A DNA stretch of 64,000 nucleotides from Uloborus plumipes (lineage: Eukaryota; Arthropoda; Arachnida; Araneae; Uloboridae), in NCBI GenBank assembly GCA_038373865.1, contig JAXGGA010002279.1:62001-126000 (forward strand). The letters run 5' to 3'. A program made the position numbers and the translations under genes. Positions 24,748-37,917 of this stretch are shown piece by piece. The notes under the pieces were generated by a model, which saw only the letters and a program-made list of their open reading frames with translations, searched no databases and was not told where the DNA came from. Position 1 is the stretch's first letter, and each line of letters begins with the position of its first letter.

Positions 24748-27245
24748 ACTTGTTATAACTGCAGGGATTCACACCCCGCAAATTTCAAAAGCTGTCCTAA
24801 ACGAGTATTTCTAGTCGATTTGTCAAAAAACGGAACAAATATTAAAAATGAAGGTTTCTCAAAAAAGTTAAACGCTGTGATTTTAACAATCAAGCTTCGC
24901 CTGCTGAAATGAAATTAAACATTGATGTACTTCATACAACCCTTCAAAATTTGCTGAAAGAACTCAAGTTGTTTTTATGAATTCTTAGTTTTTAGCTTAT
25001 TTCTATTTTTTATCTTGTATCTACCTCTTAGAAAATCCCAGAGTATGCTCTAACAGTAGGCGTGGCTTATTGAGATAATTACATTTCATCCAATGAGCGC
25101 GCTTTTCATCTATTTTACAGTCTTAATGAGGAAACTGCCTCCTACGGTTCAAGTTGCTTTTTTAATTTTTAAATCTTCTTTTTGGAAATTTACTGATCTT
25201 CTTTTGACTCCTCCCTTGCCAGTTAACAATTATTTCTATGTTAATAGCTATTTATTAGAATAATAAATTTTTGATGACGCCGGCCTAGCCTGAGTTCTTG
25301 ATTATTATATAATCAGTATAAATAAGTCCTACTTAATTAGGCAATTACTAATAATTTATTTTAAGGAGACCAGGTAAGGCAATTTCGACCAGAAATTCGA
25401 TTTTTACTTTTTTATATCATTAAAAAGTTTAATCTGTTATCTTTCCAACTATCTTTTTATTTCACACTTGTTAATAAAAAAAAAAAAAAAACAGAAACAT
25501 CAGAACTTTTTGTTCTTTCAAAAGCATTCACCATGTTCATCTCATGAATGAAATCTTTACATCCGTTTTCCTGAAACATAAATTTTTCATGTTCAAGTTC
25601 ATGTTCTTTTTCTCAATACCTTTAAAACTTACAGGGCCAATTTTTAATGGCGCTTATATTATGTAGTTTTATACATTTTAACATAAGGGTTTGACGATCT
25701 ATTGATAAGTATTTTTTAATGTAGTGAAAAATCATCAAAGTGCTAATTTAAAAGTGGTTTTGAGTAAAATATCAAATATATATTTTTATTTCCACTTAGA
25801 TAGAAAAGGGCGTGTTAAAGTATATAAAACGTGTTATTCTAACGTGTATAAAAATTTCTTAGCCCTATCTTTCACAATTTCCAAGAAAAATTTACATAAA
25901 TTTGGTAAATTTAACATGGCGGAGAGGGCTTAACCCGGTCCCCTTAACTTTGCATAAGTAGAATCCTATAAGATTTCAAAAGAGCCTAATAGCTCTAAAA
26001 ACTTACGCATCCGAACAAAGTTGCGGCTATTGACCTCATCCTGAACCGAAGGAAAGGGTTCTGTGATAAATGTTTTATCAAAGTGTGGTAGATCCATAGA
26101 TCCATCCTGCAGCAACAGCCCATTTTTAGAAGTTTAGTTCTAATTTAATGAATTAACGGTCGTCATTGAAGGAGCATCTATTCTGCTTGTTCTCTTCTAG
26201 ATGGCAGCATTGGACGGTAAATCAAGGCAATAAAGATATTAATGGTGTCTTCTTGTAGCAAGCAAATTCAATACCACAATAATACAATATTTTTGATACA
26301 AATACAAAATTAATAACGTTTTGGGAGTTTGCTACTCGTGAGCGAAACAGAAAAAAAAATTTAAATTTAGAAAAATTGAAATGAAATTTGTTGAAGAAAA
26401 ACAACGAATGTATGATACACAAACTAGTATAGCGGAAATATCAGCCTCAAACATAGAAAAGCAGTGTTTTTACTTAAGTGATTTGCATTTTTTTGGCATT
26501 TCATTCTTAAGGATATAAAATTTGTGCTTAAAATTAACTAACCATAAACTCTGAAAACAACACTTGATTCATTGATTCATAAATTACTGAACCACCATGA
26601 AGTCAGATTTTTCATTTAAATCAGATAAGTAACTCAAACCGCTGCATTTTGATGTAAACGCATAGATACACAAGTATTCCAATACGCCTACTCTTTTCAG
26701 TGGGCGTATTGGAACACCTCCTTGAGAAGACGGGCTGACATAGCCGACATTTTGGTTCCAACAAATGTTTACATCCTGCCTTGTTTCAAGCATTTTAAAA
26801 TGCAATGCAGTAAAACATTCTGCCCTTCATACAGTGAAATTATGGCCGATCAGAAGAGGTGGGGTAGTAAAAAAATTGCAAAAAGCCTTTATTTTTAGCA
26901 ACATAAAACTTTTATACATCATGCAGAAATTCTAACTTAGATAAAGTTAGAGAGGATATTGTTGAAGCAAAATCTTTTTTACAAAAATTGATTAATTGTT
27001 GCAAAAGAAACGCGAAACAAAAATATCAATTCTTAAGTCAAAATTTCTCTTTATAAAAACAGAAAAAGTCAATATTTGTACATTCTCACAAAAATCGACT
27101 TTTTACTTACTTTTTTCGTCTCTTGTAAAACTTTATTCCCATTTGAATTGTTTCGATAATGCTCATCGCTCATTTTCATAATTATTTTTTTTAAGTAGCC
27201 CATAAAAATGAATTTTAACAGCATGATTTTACTTTTTCTTCACAG
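24748..27245. other. Intron sequence before the terminal BCH exon
   Basis: I see no complete element. An inverted pair AATACGCC(C/T)ACT...AGTGGGCGTATTGGAA near 26680-26715 can form a small hairpin. The segment ends with the acceptor ACTTTTTCTTCACAG at 27245. Confidence 0.4.
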
Positions 27246-27297
27246 GTTTAATGAAAAGAGGCTTATTGTGGCTTAAATGGATGCCTGGATAACTAGA
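27246..27297 (+). CDS. Last coding exon of the BCH-domain gene, with start of 3'UTR
   Basis: The exon follows TTTTTCTTCACAG and ends at a GTAAGTATG donor (27298). Its first base completes the GA split codon left by the exon at 2346-2444. The joined frame continues FNEKRLIVA and stops at TAA (27274-27276). In caytaxin, PRUNE2 and relatives the IPD..V segment is followed by (Q)YEEERL, so FNEKRL is in register with the family and supports the junction. The remaining 21 bases are 3'UTR and the donor implies a 3'UTR intron. The stop lies only about 21 nt before the junction, too close to trigger nonsense-mediated decay under the usual 50-nt rule. The protein would end very soon after the BCH domain, like BNIP2 and unlike caytaxin. 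Confidence 0.75.
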
Positions 27298-27365
27298 GTA
27301 AGTATGATTTAAGAACATATTTTTTAAATATGATGTCTCTTTTTTAATATATTTCATAGATAATT

Positions 27366-27808
27366 ACGGTGTAAAAAATGAATGTTGTTTATACAGAATA
27401 ATACAGCTAATTTTATAGTAATACACTGTAAATATTACTAATTTTACAGTACTAAACTGTGAGATTGCTAATTTTACAGAGCTCAACTGTAAAATTGCTA
27501 GTTTTACAGTAATATACTAAAATTACTAACTTTACAGTTTATTACATTGCATTTTATAGTTTTAAACTGAAACCTTTGCTACCAGTATTATACTGTTGTT
27601 TTTATAGTATAATACAGTTAAATTTTGCGTCAATAAACTGTAAAATGGCTAACTTTATAGTAAGGAACTGTAAAAGTGCTAACTTTACAGTAAGGAACTG
27701 TAAAACTGCTAATTTTACAGTTCATTACCGTGCATTTTACAGTTTGAAATTGGAACCTCGGCTGCCAGTACTATACTGTTAAAACAACAGTTCATTTTTT
27801 GCAGTGTA
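27366..27808. mobile_element. CTGTAAAA MITE family, copy 3
   Basis: The left end GGTGTAAAAAATGAATGTTG and right end AACAGTTCATTTTTTGCAGTG are imperfect inverted termini. The interior holds at least eight units of the ACTGTAAAAT(T)GCTAA type and two spacer blocks (CTTTGCTACCAGTATTATAC, CGGCTGCCAGTACTATACTG). It lies only 70 bp downstream of the terminal BCH coding exon, inside the 3'UTR intron. Confidence 0.85.
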
Positions 27809-27954
27809 TTAGTACAACGCTCATATTAAAAATAACACTATAGCTTGCGAGTTTAAACTTTTTGTTAGCTGCCTAAAGTAAAAAAAAAATATATATATAT
27901 GATTTTAAATGATGTGGATGTGCTGAATACGTATACTTATTTCAATTCATGCAA

Positions 27955-28195
27955 TACACCGCCAACTCGGCTATTTCGATCCATGGACTGCAGTTTCGTG
28001 CTTATTATGCACTCATCAGCATGGAATACGAAAGTAGCCGAGTTAGAGGCAAAAATCCTCTTATAGAGCAAAGAGAGCCGAAAAAAAATGGTAGCTAATG
28101 TGAAATTAGAGTACCAGTGAGCGACCGCACTTGGTAAAGTACAACTCGTAAATTTTAAGGCGCCTTAGCCCTTGCTTAGGGGCGGTTACTCACTG
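27955..28195. repeat. Diverged copy of the SINE-like 398-bp repeat
   Basis: AATACACCGCCAACTCGGC, GACTGCAGTTTCGTG, CACTCATCAGCA and GAGCGACCGCA correspond in order to the repeats at 11890-12955. One unit only; termini are not defined. Confidence 0.65.
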
Positions 28196-28317
28196 CTTTA
28201 TTTCAATTCGTTTATACTTGTATCACGCAAGGTTTTTTTTGCGAAATCACTTTACACGTATTGTATGAGTACGCGAATTTCCTCACTAACATTTTCATAA
28301 TACTTTTTTATTTAAAA

Positions 28318-28475
<158 letters not shown>

Positions 28476-28476
28476 T

Positions 28477-29851
28477 AGGGTGTCCCAAAAAAAAACCGAA
28501 AGCCGGAATTTTGTAATGCATACCCTCTTTTGTCCTTTTACATCAAAACAATTGTAAAAAATGTTTCATGCAATTTGAACAACGGTAACCCGTGCCGACT
28601 TGCGTCCGAAAGTGCGAACTAGCCCTTTTTTACTGGGTCAAATTAAAAAAAAACTTTTTTTAGAAATTCCAAATTTTATGTCGATAAAACGCTTCCCCTA
28701 GATCCCAACATGTGCCAAAAAATCATTTATCCAAATTAAAAAATATTTAGGTACCCCAAACGAGGCTTAAAATTCATAATTTTCTTCAAAAAATAGCTTT
28801 TTTTATGTATTTTGTAAACAATGAAAGATAAATTTTAAGAAATTATCAAGATGAAAAATATGAAGCATAAAGTATATAATTAAAGAAGACGTTTTGAAAA
28901 ATCAAGATTTTGCATTGTTTCATGACGTCATCGAGAGATCGCTTAAGGGACCGTATGCGAAATCCTTCAAAATCATGATTTTTCAAAACGTCATAACTCA
29001 GTCAATTTTTGTCGTAGAAGAGTGATTTTTTTTTAGTTTTAAACGTTACAGTGTCAAGAATGTTTTACTAAATATGATTGATAGGACTGGGGGGCTGTAT
29101 AAAAATTTAAATTTCGTAACTCTTTCAAAATTTGATTTTTTGAAAAACATTGAATAGACTCAAAATTCCATTCGTAATTTAGAGATTTTTTCCTAAATAA
29201 ACTATATGCTTATCTCTAACGGTTTAGAAATTAGCTATTGGTCCACGATTGGAGTGGACACCCTGTATACTCTGACTGCAATAAACGAACATTAAAACGA
29301 TAGTATGTTTAGTAATGTTTATTGTACTGTAATATTGCAGTAAATTTATGTTGTAAATAAATCGTTGTCATAGTTTTTTTATTAATTTTTTTTTCAATTT
29401 ATTTATTTTAACTATTTAGTTATTTTAAATTTGATACATTTAAAGAAAATATCAAATTCCAAAATCACTAAAGAACATACTTTCGGATGAATAATAAAAA
29501 AAAAAAGTAGTTGTATTTCAAATGGAAAAATTTAAGTTAAAACTTGAAAAAAACTAAATTTTGAGTAATTTCAGGGAGAAATAAAGAGAGAAAAAACTTA
29601 TATTTAGCTCTAATAGTGTACTTTATGCTTCATATTTTTCATCTTGATAATTTCTTAAAATTTATTTTTCGTAGTTTACAAAATACATAGAAAAAAAGCT
29701 ATTTTTTGAAGAAAATTATGAATTTTAAGCCTTGTTTGGGGTACCGAAATAAATTTTAATTTGGATAAATGATTTTTTGGGACATGTTGGGATGTAGGAG
29801 AAGCGTTTTATCAACATGAAATTTTGAACTTTCGGTTTTTTGGGACACCCT
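28477..29851. mobile_element. AGGGTGTCCC-TIR element, short palindromic copy
   Basis: It starts AGGGTGTCCCAAAA and ends TTTTGGGACACCCT. About 410 bp at the left and 570 bp at the right are inverted copies of one another (GACATGTTGGGAT, GGTACC, AATTTATC.TT and ATGCTTCATATTTTTCATCT occur in mirrored order). Both ends therefore derive from the same transposon end, joined head to head. The central 28888-29274 is unrelated sequence ending GTGGACACCCTGTATA, probably another element's terminus. No transposase frame is present. Confidence 0.8.
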
Positions 29852-29877
29852 AATATATATATATATATATATATACA

Positions 29878-31291
29878 CACTGCTCGACATTGAAAATGCA
29901 ACACCAAGAAGGATTGGTCAGAAATTGATGAAATTTGGTAAGAAGACAGAGACAGCATGGAACAATAAGTGATATTCATTTCAAAATAAATAAGCAAAAT
30001 TTAGAGCTAGGACAGCGTCAGCTCAGTAAGAAGTAGGACCACCGCGGACAGCAATGCACGAAGAAACACGTCTAGGCATGGAGTCAATAAGCCTGCGGAT
30101 GGTGTCCCGAGGGATGGCACTCCATTCCCTTTCAACCATTTGCCACAGTTCGTCCTCTGAACGAGGCAGTGACAGGTTCTGCAAACGGCGTCCAATCACG
30201 CCCCACACATGTTCGATTGGTGACAAGTCAGGAGAGTATGGTGGTCAGGAAAGCATCTGTACACCTCGTAGAGCATGTTGGCTGATTCGAGCACTGTGAG
30301 GCCGGGCGTTATCCTGTTGAAAAATTGCATTTGGCAGACCCTGCAGGTAGGGGATTGCCACCGGCCGCAGTACATTATCTACATATCGTTGGGCTGTCAT
30401 AGTGCCCCGAATACGAACTAAAGGTGATACGGAATTGTATGCAATAGCGCCCCAAATCATTATGCCACGTTGTCGCGCTGTGGGACGTTCCACAGTTACT
30501 GCCGGATTCGATCTTTCTCCACGTCGACGCCACACACGTATGCGATGACTATCGCTGGACAAACAGAAGCGGGATTCATCTGAGAACACTACGGTTTGCC
30601 ATTCTGCCATCCACGTCGCTTTGGTCCGGCACCATTCAAACGTTGGAGTCTGTGCTGTGAGGTCAATGGTAGTCTTCTTAGCGGGCGCCGTGATTGCAGG
30701 CCACGTGCAACCAGTCGACGGGAAATGGTTCTGGTCGACACAGGAACATCCAGGGTACCTTGCACGTGCTGCAGAATTGACGTACAAGTGACTTGCGGGT
30801 CCGCCACAGCTTGTCGGTGAACCCGTCGATCCAAGCGGTCTGACGTCACTCTAGCTGCACCTGCACCCCTCAATGTGGCTACATTTCCTCTTTCCAACCA
30901 TCTCCGACACAGCCGATGCACAGTGCTTGCCTCCATGTGGGTATCAGCTGCAATTTGACGTATGGACCAACCTCCCCTTCTCAGTCCGATCACCATACCC
31001 CTTGTAAAGTCGTCTATATGCTGGAATTGTCTTCGTTGAGGACGGCGTGGCATTTCCTCCTACCACACGTATCCTTCGAGACAAAAACCAAATTTCTCCG
31101 ATAATTAGCAGAAAAAACAACATGAACATAGCCCACTTTTCAACTTCATTCTCTTATATCTTACTTCACGTGCGTCGGAGAGCTGCGCATTTCATATCAT
31201 TTGCATAACTCAGTGACGTGCGTCTACGGTAAAATTTGCATGAATTTTTGACCACTCCTTCTTGGTGTTGCATTTTCAATGTCGAGCAGTG
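29878..31291 (-). mobile_element. Tc1-like transposon, complete but inactivated
   Basis: The termini begin CACTGCTCGACATTGAAAAT and stay inverted-repeat for about 45 bp with one mismatch. TA lies at 31292-31293. On the left, two extra bases from a TA/CA tract separate the terminus from TA. The 1,414-bp element contains one transposase gene with two inactivating changes. It sits between two AGGGTGTCCC-type termini, apparently inserted in the TA-rich junction between them. Confidence 0.9.
30023..31053 (-). pseudogene. Tc1-like transposase, one frameshift and one nonsense codon
   Basis: The N-terminal block (31053 leftward to about 30640) has the paired helix-turn-helix DNA-binding region (SIRQIAADTHMEASTVHRLC). 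A 1-base loss near 30645 shifts the frame into the catalytic block, with FSDESRF (first Asp) and FQQDNARPH (second Asp). An in-frame TGA at about 30252 precedes SPIEHVWG, which holds the catalytic Glu, in the same frame. About 32 residues separate the second Asp and Glu, counting the stop as one. The C-terminus ends GGPTSY, as in many arthropod Tc1-like transposases. Full length would be about 340 residues. The enzyme cuts and pastes DNA at TA; this copy cannot. Confidence 0.92.
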
Positions 31292-32002
31292 TATATTAGG
31301 GTGTCCCAAAAAACCCAAAAGTCTGAATTTTGTAACGCATATCCTCTTATTTTTTTTCTTTTACATTAAAACAATTGCAAAAAAAGTTTCATGCAATTTG
31401 AACAACGGTAACCCGTGCCGACTTGCGTCCAAAAGTGCAAACTAGCCCTTTTTCACTAGGCCAAATTGAAAAAAACTTATTTCAGAAATTCAAAATTTCA
31501 TGTTGATAAAACGTCTCCCCTAGATCCCAACATGTCCCAAAAAATCATTTATCCAAATTAAAAAATATTTAGGTACCCCAAACGAGGCTTAAAATTCATA
31601 ATTTTCTTTAAAAAATAGCTTTTTTTTTATGTTTTTTGTAAACAACGAAAGATAAATTTTAAGAAATTATCAAGATGAAAAATATGAAGCATAAAGTATA
31701 TAATTAGAGCTAAATATAAGTTTTTCCTCTGATTTTATATTTGTTTCTCCCAGGAATTACTCAAAATTAAGGTTTTTTCAAGTTTTAAGTTACGTTTTTC
31801 CATTTTAAATACTACATTTTTTTATTACTCATCTGAAAGTATGTTCTTTAGTGATTTTGGAACTTGATATTTTCTTTAAATGTATCTGTAATTAAAAAAA
31901 AAGTTAAAAGAAAAAAATTGAAAAAAAAAAAAAAAAAAGGAAAAAATATGACAACGATTTATTTACAACAATATTACAGTACAATAAACATTACTAAACA
32001 TA

Positions 32003-32314
32003 CTATGGTTTTAATGTATGTTTATTGCAGTCAGAGTATATATTTCGGTGCTCTTGGACGCAACACATCAAAAATTGTTTTTGCTCCTTACCAACTGTTA
32101 GCAAACCATGACAGTCCTGCATCATTTTTACAGCTCTTTCAGCTGTATCATTTACTGGTCTAAACACTGAGACCATCCTTTTTTCCTTCAAGGAATTAAG
32201 TGTTATTCGCCCATGGACTCTCATTGAGAAAACTATCATCAATTTTGAGCCTAGTAAGCAAATGCTATCTTTTAAATGATATGAACTTGTCAATTGTTTT
32301 TTTTTTTTTTGCAA
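32003..32314 (-). pseudogene. C-terminal relic of an unnamed transposon protein (left arm)
   Basis: A minus-strand frame contains LKDSICLLGSKLMIVFSM, then VNDTAERAVKMMQD and CVQEHRN before a stop, and lies immediately upstream (in its own sense) of the AGGGTGTCCC terminus. The same peptide, with one frameshift, occurs in the right arm (36890-37194). A diverged homologue at 32628-32894 has NDNTERGMTLIEAF and LQVVQKHRK. The shared pattern N-D-x-x-E-R, about 20 residues, E-(E/Q)-(K/Q), LxxVVQ-x-HR marks a real protein family whose name I cannot give. The position next to the terminal repeats suggests the element's own transposase or accessory protein. Confidence 0.55.
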
Positions 32315-32627
32315 AATAATAAAATAACAGGTAACAAATGCGCGATATGAGGAAGTAACTAATTAACCCATTAATGCCTGACATTTTTTTTCCTAAATAT
32401 ATTTTGTGTACTAGTTACCCGGCTACAAAACATACTTTACAATGGATGCTTTTTTATATCTGTGAAGAAAAAAAGCGTGCAATCACAAAATGAACTATAT
32501 ATCTGAAAAAGCAATGACATACAGAAAAGTATGAAAACTAATCAAATACGGAAAAAATATAAAAAACAAATCAAAAACATTAAATGTATAGTAATTCGCT
32601 CATTAATTTCTGCAATACTTTTTAAGG

Positions 32628-32894
32628 TTACTTTTTTGCAACTTTAAAACCTTTCCTGTGTTTCTGTACCACTTGAAGAAGTCTTTGTTCTTCGTCGTTA
32701 GTGATAGTCTTAACAAATGCTTCAATAAGGGTCATGCCACGCTCCGTATTGTCGTTTACAATCCTCAGTTTCTTTGGCAGTACAAAGCCTTGTTTGTAGC
32801 TATCTTGAAGATTCCAATGCTCAGGATCAAACAGCTGATATATTTTGAGTTTCTTCTTTACATGGATAAGGAAGCTGAAAATGTTCCTAATCAT
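32628..32894 (-). pseudogene. Second, diverged relic with the NDxxER / VVQxHRK motif
   Basis: The open minus-strand block encodes LFDPEHWNLQDSYKQGFVLP, RIVNDNTERGM and TNDEEQRLLQVVQKHRKGF, ending in a lysine-rich tail and TAA. It is homologous to the relics at 32003 and 36890 but clearly more diverged, so it represents another subfamily. Upstream minus-strand sequence (32953-33189) stays partly open but broken and may be the preceding part. The family is not identified. Confidence 0.5.
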
Positions 32895-33720
32895 TTCTCA
32901 GTGCTTGCACAAAAAGGGTTGCTGGGAATCCAGCTCTTAGAATTCTTTCCAATTAACAATAAGAATGTGAAAGAAATTTCATTCTTATGTTACGAATACC
33001 TTTTCTTTGTCCGGCTGCAAGTTTGAACTGGTTGTGAAATATCCAAAACTTGAAGCCATAAAGAATCTTTGACACAGATATAACGCGAGGAACCGCTCCT
33101 GGGACACGAAAACATACACCAAGAGACGGTGCTCCTCTCAAGAAAATTGCACTAAACTCTAGTATCTTCCTTATACAGTTCTTTTGCATGGGTCATCAGA
33201 AGTTGACTTTGCACAACTTTCATTACTAGTTGCACGTTGCTCTGAATTGGCTACCAACTCCTCAACCTCATCGTTTCTCACTCAAGGTTTAAAATTGGAA
33301 TGTTTTACTCTTGACTATGATTGCTTAAACCGCTTAAAAAGCAGTATTGTAGATTCAATGGCAGTGGATGGTTCCACGCAATTGCGTGAACACCGCATTT
33401 GACATTGAACGCAATCAAATACCCCAATTCTACCTATATCTTGGTTTATCGGTTAAAAAACACCGAAAGACCAAGACTAGAATAGACTTCGGTTATAATA
33501 CCACAGAAAACACAATGTCTAAAATATAATGGCGGAAAGCATAATATAAAAGTTGCTTCCCTAGTTATTTTTTCCCAATTTCAAACATGCTCCAACTTAA
33601 GTACCGGCACTGCACGTCGTATCGAAACACATACCACGTACGAGCTCAGTAAGTCCCCATTTATCTAACTGGTTATTGTACAGCAGCATTTACCGTAGCA
33701 CTTCCAGAGCCTGACTAACT
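32895..33720. other. Interior of the palindromic element, broken coding-like sequence
   Basis: Short open blocks on both strands (33189-32953 minus, 33184-33402 plus) have near-coding composition but no recognisable domain. Confidence 0.3.
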
Positions 33721-33722
33721 TA

Positions 33723-33847
33723 CCGTATTTTTCGCCGTATAAGGTATAATAAGGTATAATAAGGCTTATACGGTACAAATTTAAGATTAATTAAAATTGG
33801 GGGATTGAATTTAAAATTGGGTGCGTCTTATACGGCGAAAACTACGG
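33723..33847. mobile_element. 125-bp MITE with CCGTATTTTTCGCCG termini
   Basis: CCGTATTTTTCGCCGTATAAG at the left and its reverse complement (one mismatch) at the right form 21-bp terminal repeats, flanked by TA on both sides (33721-33722, 33848-33849). An internal 10-mer (GGTATAATAA) is repeated. The TA target suggests a Tc1/mariner- or pogo-mobilised MITE. Confidence 0.85.
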
Positions 33848-33849
33848 TA

Positions 33850-34560
33850 CTAGAACCCAGAAGTAAATCATCAATGCTTGTGGTCCTGATACTAATACTG
33901 GTATGAAACACACCGATCCTCCTTCATTTTTCCAAATATATTTTGCATAAGTGTTTCGTTCCAGTGAACTATCAAAGGAAGTCATAGATTTAAACGACTT
34001 TTGTAAGTTTACGGCCGATTCAGAGCGAATAGTTTGCAATTACCGTTTTATGGACGTTGTCAAATCCTCCCCATTTTGACTCATACTTTGTACTGTAGCA
34101 GCTACTATCAAAGTGGCTTTCTGTCACTTATATTGGGCCCTATATAGAGTGGATGCTAGGTGTTTTAGCCGAGTAAACTCATACACCTCAAACAACCGAA
34201 AAGAAAACAGAAACCACAGCCCGAGCTTGCAGCTGCATTTTCCACCCAAACGCAGGTAAGAGATGATGCAGCTTTGGAGCAAGGGGGGGGGGGTTACAAC
34301 TCACTTTGAGCTATTATTTTATTGACTAATTACTTAGTACAGTAAACTAACATTTTAAATTCTTCCATTTTATATGAAGAACAATATTATTTCGGGTAAT
34401 GAAGTTATATACTCCAACTCTCGAAATTGCTAATTTTCAACAGAATTCGATCGCATTGAGCGACCTCTAAATATTATTCAATTGAGCTAAAATTTTACCT
34501 ACGTCACATTCATGAATAGTGTAAAAAAACTGCAGGGTAAGACCGAAGAAATTCAAAAAA
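33850..34560. other. Unassigned sequence
   Basis: A G-run of ten (34285-34294) and short noise frames. Nothing recognised. Confidence 0.3.
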
Positions 34561-34578
34561 AAAATTTTTTGAATCACC

Positions 34579-35440
<862 letters not shown>

Positions 35441-35444
35441 AGTC

Positions 35445-35546
35445 AAAAACCAACGTAAATAAAGCACAAATTAGGTAGAAGTACAGCATATACTGCGTAC
35501 ATGCTGTACTTTCTACCTAATTTGTGCTTTATTTACGTTGGTTTTT
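35445..35546. repeat. Near-perfect palindrome, 45-bp arms
   Basis: The left arm (35445-35489) starts AAAAACCAACGTAAATAAAG, and the right arm (35501-35546) is its reverse complement, with one single-base bulge across an 11-base loop. Perfect arms of this length form a stable cruciform or RNA hairpin. It may be a minimal fold-back MITE or a young microRNA-like hairpin; no duplication flanks it clearly. Confidence 0.92.
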
Positions 35547-36813
35547 AATTTCAATTGTATTTCAGCACAAAGCTTATTTGATCATTTTTCATGTGGGGCA
35601 AAATGAAATAGTTAAGTTTACTTGCCTACTGCAAAAGGAACATATGGGAATTTTGCTCTAAAAATTTTGGTATATAAAGAAGGAATTATGTTTTTTTGAT
35701 AATACTTTCGTTGAAATATTATTTTTCATCTTTGGCAGTTATTTTGAACTTAAAAAAAATGTGAAAAATTTTCACATTAAAAAGAACATGGGGCAAAGTG
35801 AAAAATAAAATATTTTTTTATGAAAATTTTTCAATTCCACGAGTAACAGTAATTTTCATCAAATGAATGCGTAAATAAACGAAAAAATAATTATTAACGA
35901 AAAATAAACGCATGAGCAAGTAAATGAAAAAATAAATGAATGAATAAAATAGAGACCGAATAAGAAAATGAGTTAATGAATGAGTAAATAATTAAGTAAA
36001 AGAATGTAAATGAATTAATAAATGAAGAAATACGTGAGTGATTTAATAAATGAATGAATAAGTAAACGAAATGAACTATTTCACTTTGCCCACCCACTTT
36101 GCCCCGCGTGCACTTAACTGATTACATTGAACATTAAAAATAAAAAAAATGCCTAATTTTAACTAAATAAGGACTGCACTAGATATCAGTAGTTCTTAAT
36201 TAATAGTTTGGATGATAATTACAAAAATCTTATCCTTTAATAATAACAAGAAATATTTTTGAAAAACCACGAATATTACATTAAAGGTATCAAATTTTCA
36301 AAATGGGTTGTATAATTTTTCATTGATCTTTGGAGCTACTTATTTTTTGACAGGAATCAACTACCTGTCTAGGAACTTGATTAAAATATTGCTAGATAGG
36401 TTACACTGCAAGCTGGGAAAATATTTCACCATTTCACTTTGCCGTGCTATTTCACTATGCCACACATTCCCCTACTACATTTTTTAAATTATTTATCTGC
36501 AAATATTGTTTTGAAAGTTTGTTCTTCAGTGATTTTGGGACTTGATATTTTCTTTAAGTGTATCTGCAATTTAAAATTCACAAATGATGCAATAAATAAA
36601 TAGAAAAAATCTAATATTTAGAGAAATATATTTATTTTATGCCTCGTGCTGGGAACCTAATTTCTTTAAAAAAATTGAGTAAATGTTTGTTTAATATCAA
36701 TATGACTGTCGAAAATGTTTATTGTAATTTCAGAAATTACAAACTGTGCCGACTTGTGCTTGAAAGTGTAAACTAGTACTTGTGTACTGAGCCGAATCGA
36801 AAAAAAATGGGGG
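35547..36813. other. AT-rich sequence with degenerate AATGAATGA minisatellite
   Basis: Degenerate repeats of (A)AATGAATGA/TAAATGAA type fill about 35880-36070. The motif GGGGCAAA(A/G)TGAAA occurs twice (35594, 35791) and CACTTTGCC recurs near 36090 and 36435. No gene recognised. Confidence 0.35.
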
Positions 36814-36849
36814 GAGGAAGTAACTAATTGTTTAATTAGTTACTTCCTC
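36814..36849. repeat. 16-bp palindrome at inner edge of the right arm
   Basis: GAGGAAGTAACTAATT is followed by a short spacer and its reverse complement. It lies precisely at the inner junction of the right arm, and the same GAGGAAGTAACTAATTAA string ends the left arm at 32366. It may mark where the two transposon halves were joined. Confidence 0.8.
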
Positions 36850-36889
36850 ATATCGCGCATTTGTTACCTGTTATTTTATTATTTTGCAG

Positions 36890-37194
36890 AGAAAACAATT
36901 GATAAGTTCATATCATTTAAAAGATAGCCTTTGCTTACTAGGCTCAAAATTGATGATAGTTTTCTCAATGAGAGTCCTTCTCTATGGACGAAAAACACTT
37001 AATTCCTTGAAGGAAAAAGGATGGTCTCAGTGTTTAGACCAGTAAATGATACAGCTGAAAGAGCTGTAAAAATGATGCAGGACTGTCATGGTTTGCTAAC
37101 AGTTCATGAGGAGCAAAAACAATTTTTGTTGTGTTGCGTCCAAGAGCACCGAAATATAAACTCTGACTGCAATAAACAAACATTAAAACGATAG
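36890..37194 (+). pseudogene. C-terminal relic of the unnamed transposon protein (right arm)
   Basis: Preceded by a good 3' splice site (TTTTATTATTTTGCAG), the frame reads QLISSYHLKDSLCLLGSKL, shifts frame once near 37015, continues VFRPVNDTAERAVKMMQD and CVQEHRN, and stops at TAG (37192-37194). It mirrors 32003-32314 in the left arm. The splice acceptor suggests that the intact gene had at least one intron. Confidence 0.55.
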
Positions 37195-37917
37195 TATGTT
37201 TAGTAATGTTTATTGTACTGTAATATTGTAGTAAATATATGTTGTAAATAAATCTTTGTCATAGTTTTTTAATTTTTTTTTCAATTTATTTATTTTAACT
37301 ATTTATTTATTTTAAATTACAGATACATTTAAAGAAAATATCAAGTTCCAAAATCACTAATGAACATACTTTCAGATGAATAATAAAAAAAATGTAGTAT
37401 TTAAAATGGAAAAATTTAACTTAAAACTTGAAAAAACCTTAATTTTGAGTAATTTCCGGGAGAAATAAATATAAAATGAGAGAAAAAACTTATATTTAGC
37501 TCTAATTATATACTTTATGCTTCATATTTTTTATCTTGATAATTTCTTAAAATTTATCTTTCGTTGCTTACAAAATACATAGAAAAAAAGCTATTTTTTG
37601 AAGAAAATTATGAATTTTAAGCCTCGTTTGGGGTACCTAAATATTTTTTAATTTGGATAAATGACTTTTTGGGACATGTTGGGATCTAGGGGAAGCGTTT
37701 TATCAACATGACGTTTTGAATTTCCGAAAAAAATTTTTTTCGATTGGGCCTAGTGAAAAAGGGCTAGTTCGCACTTTCGGACGCAAGTCGGCACGGGTTA
37801 CCGTTGTTCAAATTGCATGAAACTTTTTTACAATTGTTTTGATGCAAAAAGAAAAAAAATAGAAGGGTATGCGTTACAAAATTCGGACTTTCGTTTTTTT
37901 TGGGACACCCTAATATA

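Noticed and set aside
30054..30820. Plus-strand frames over the dead Tc1 element
   Set aside because: Antisense shadows of the minus-strand transposase.
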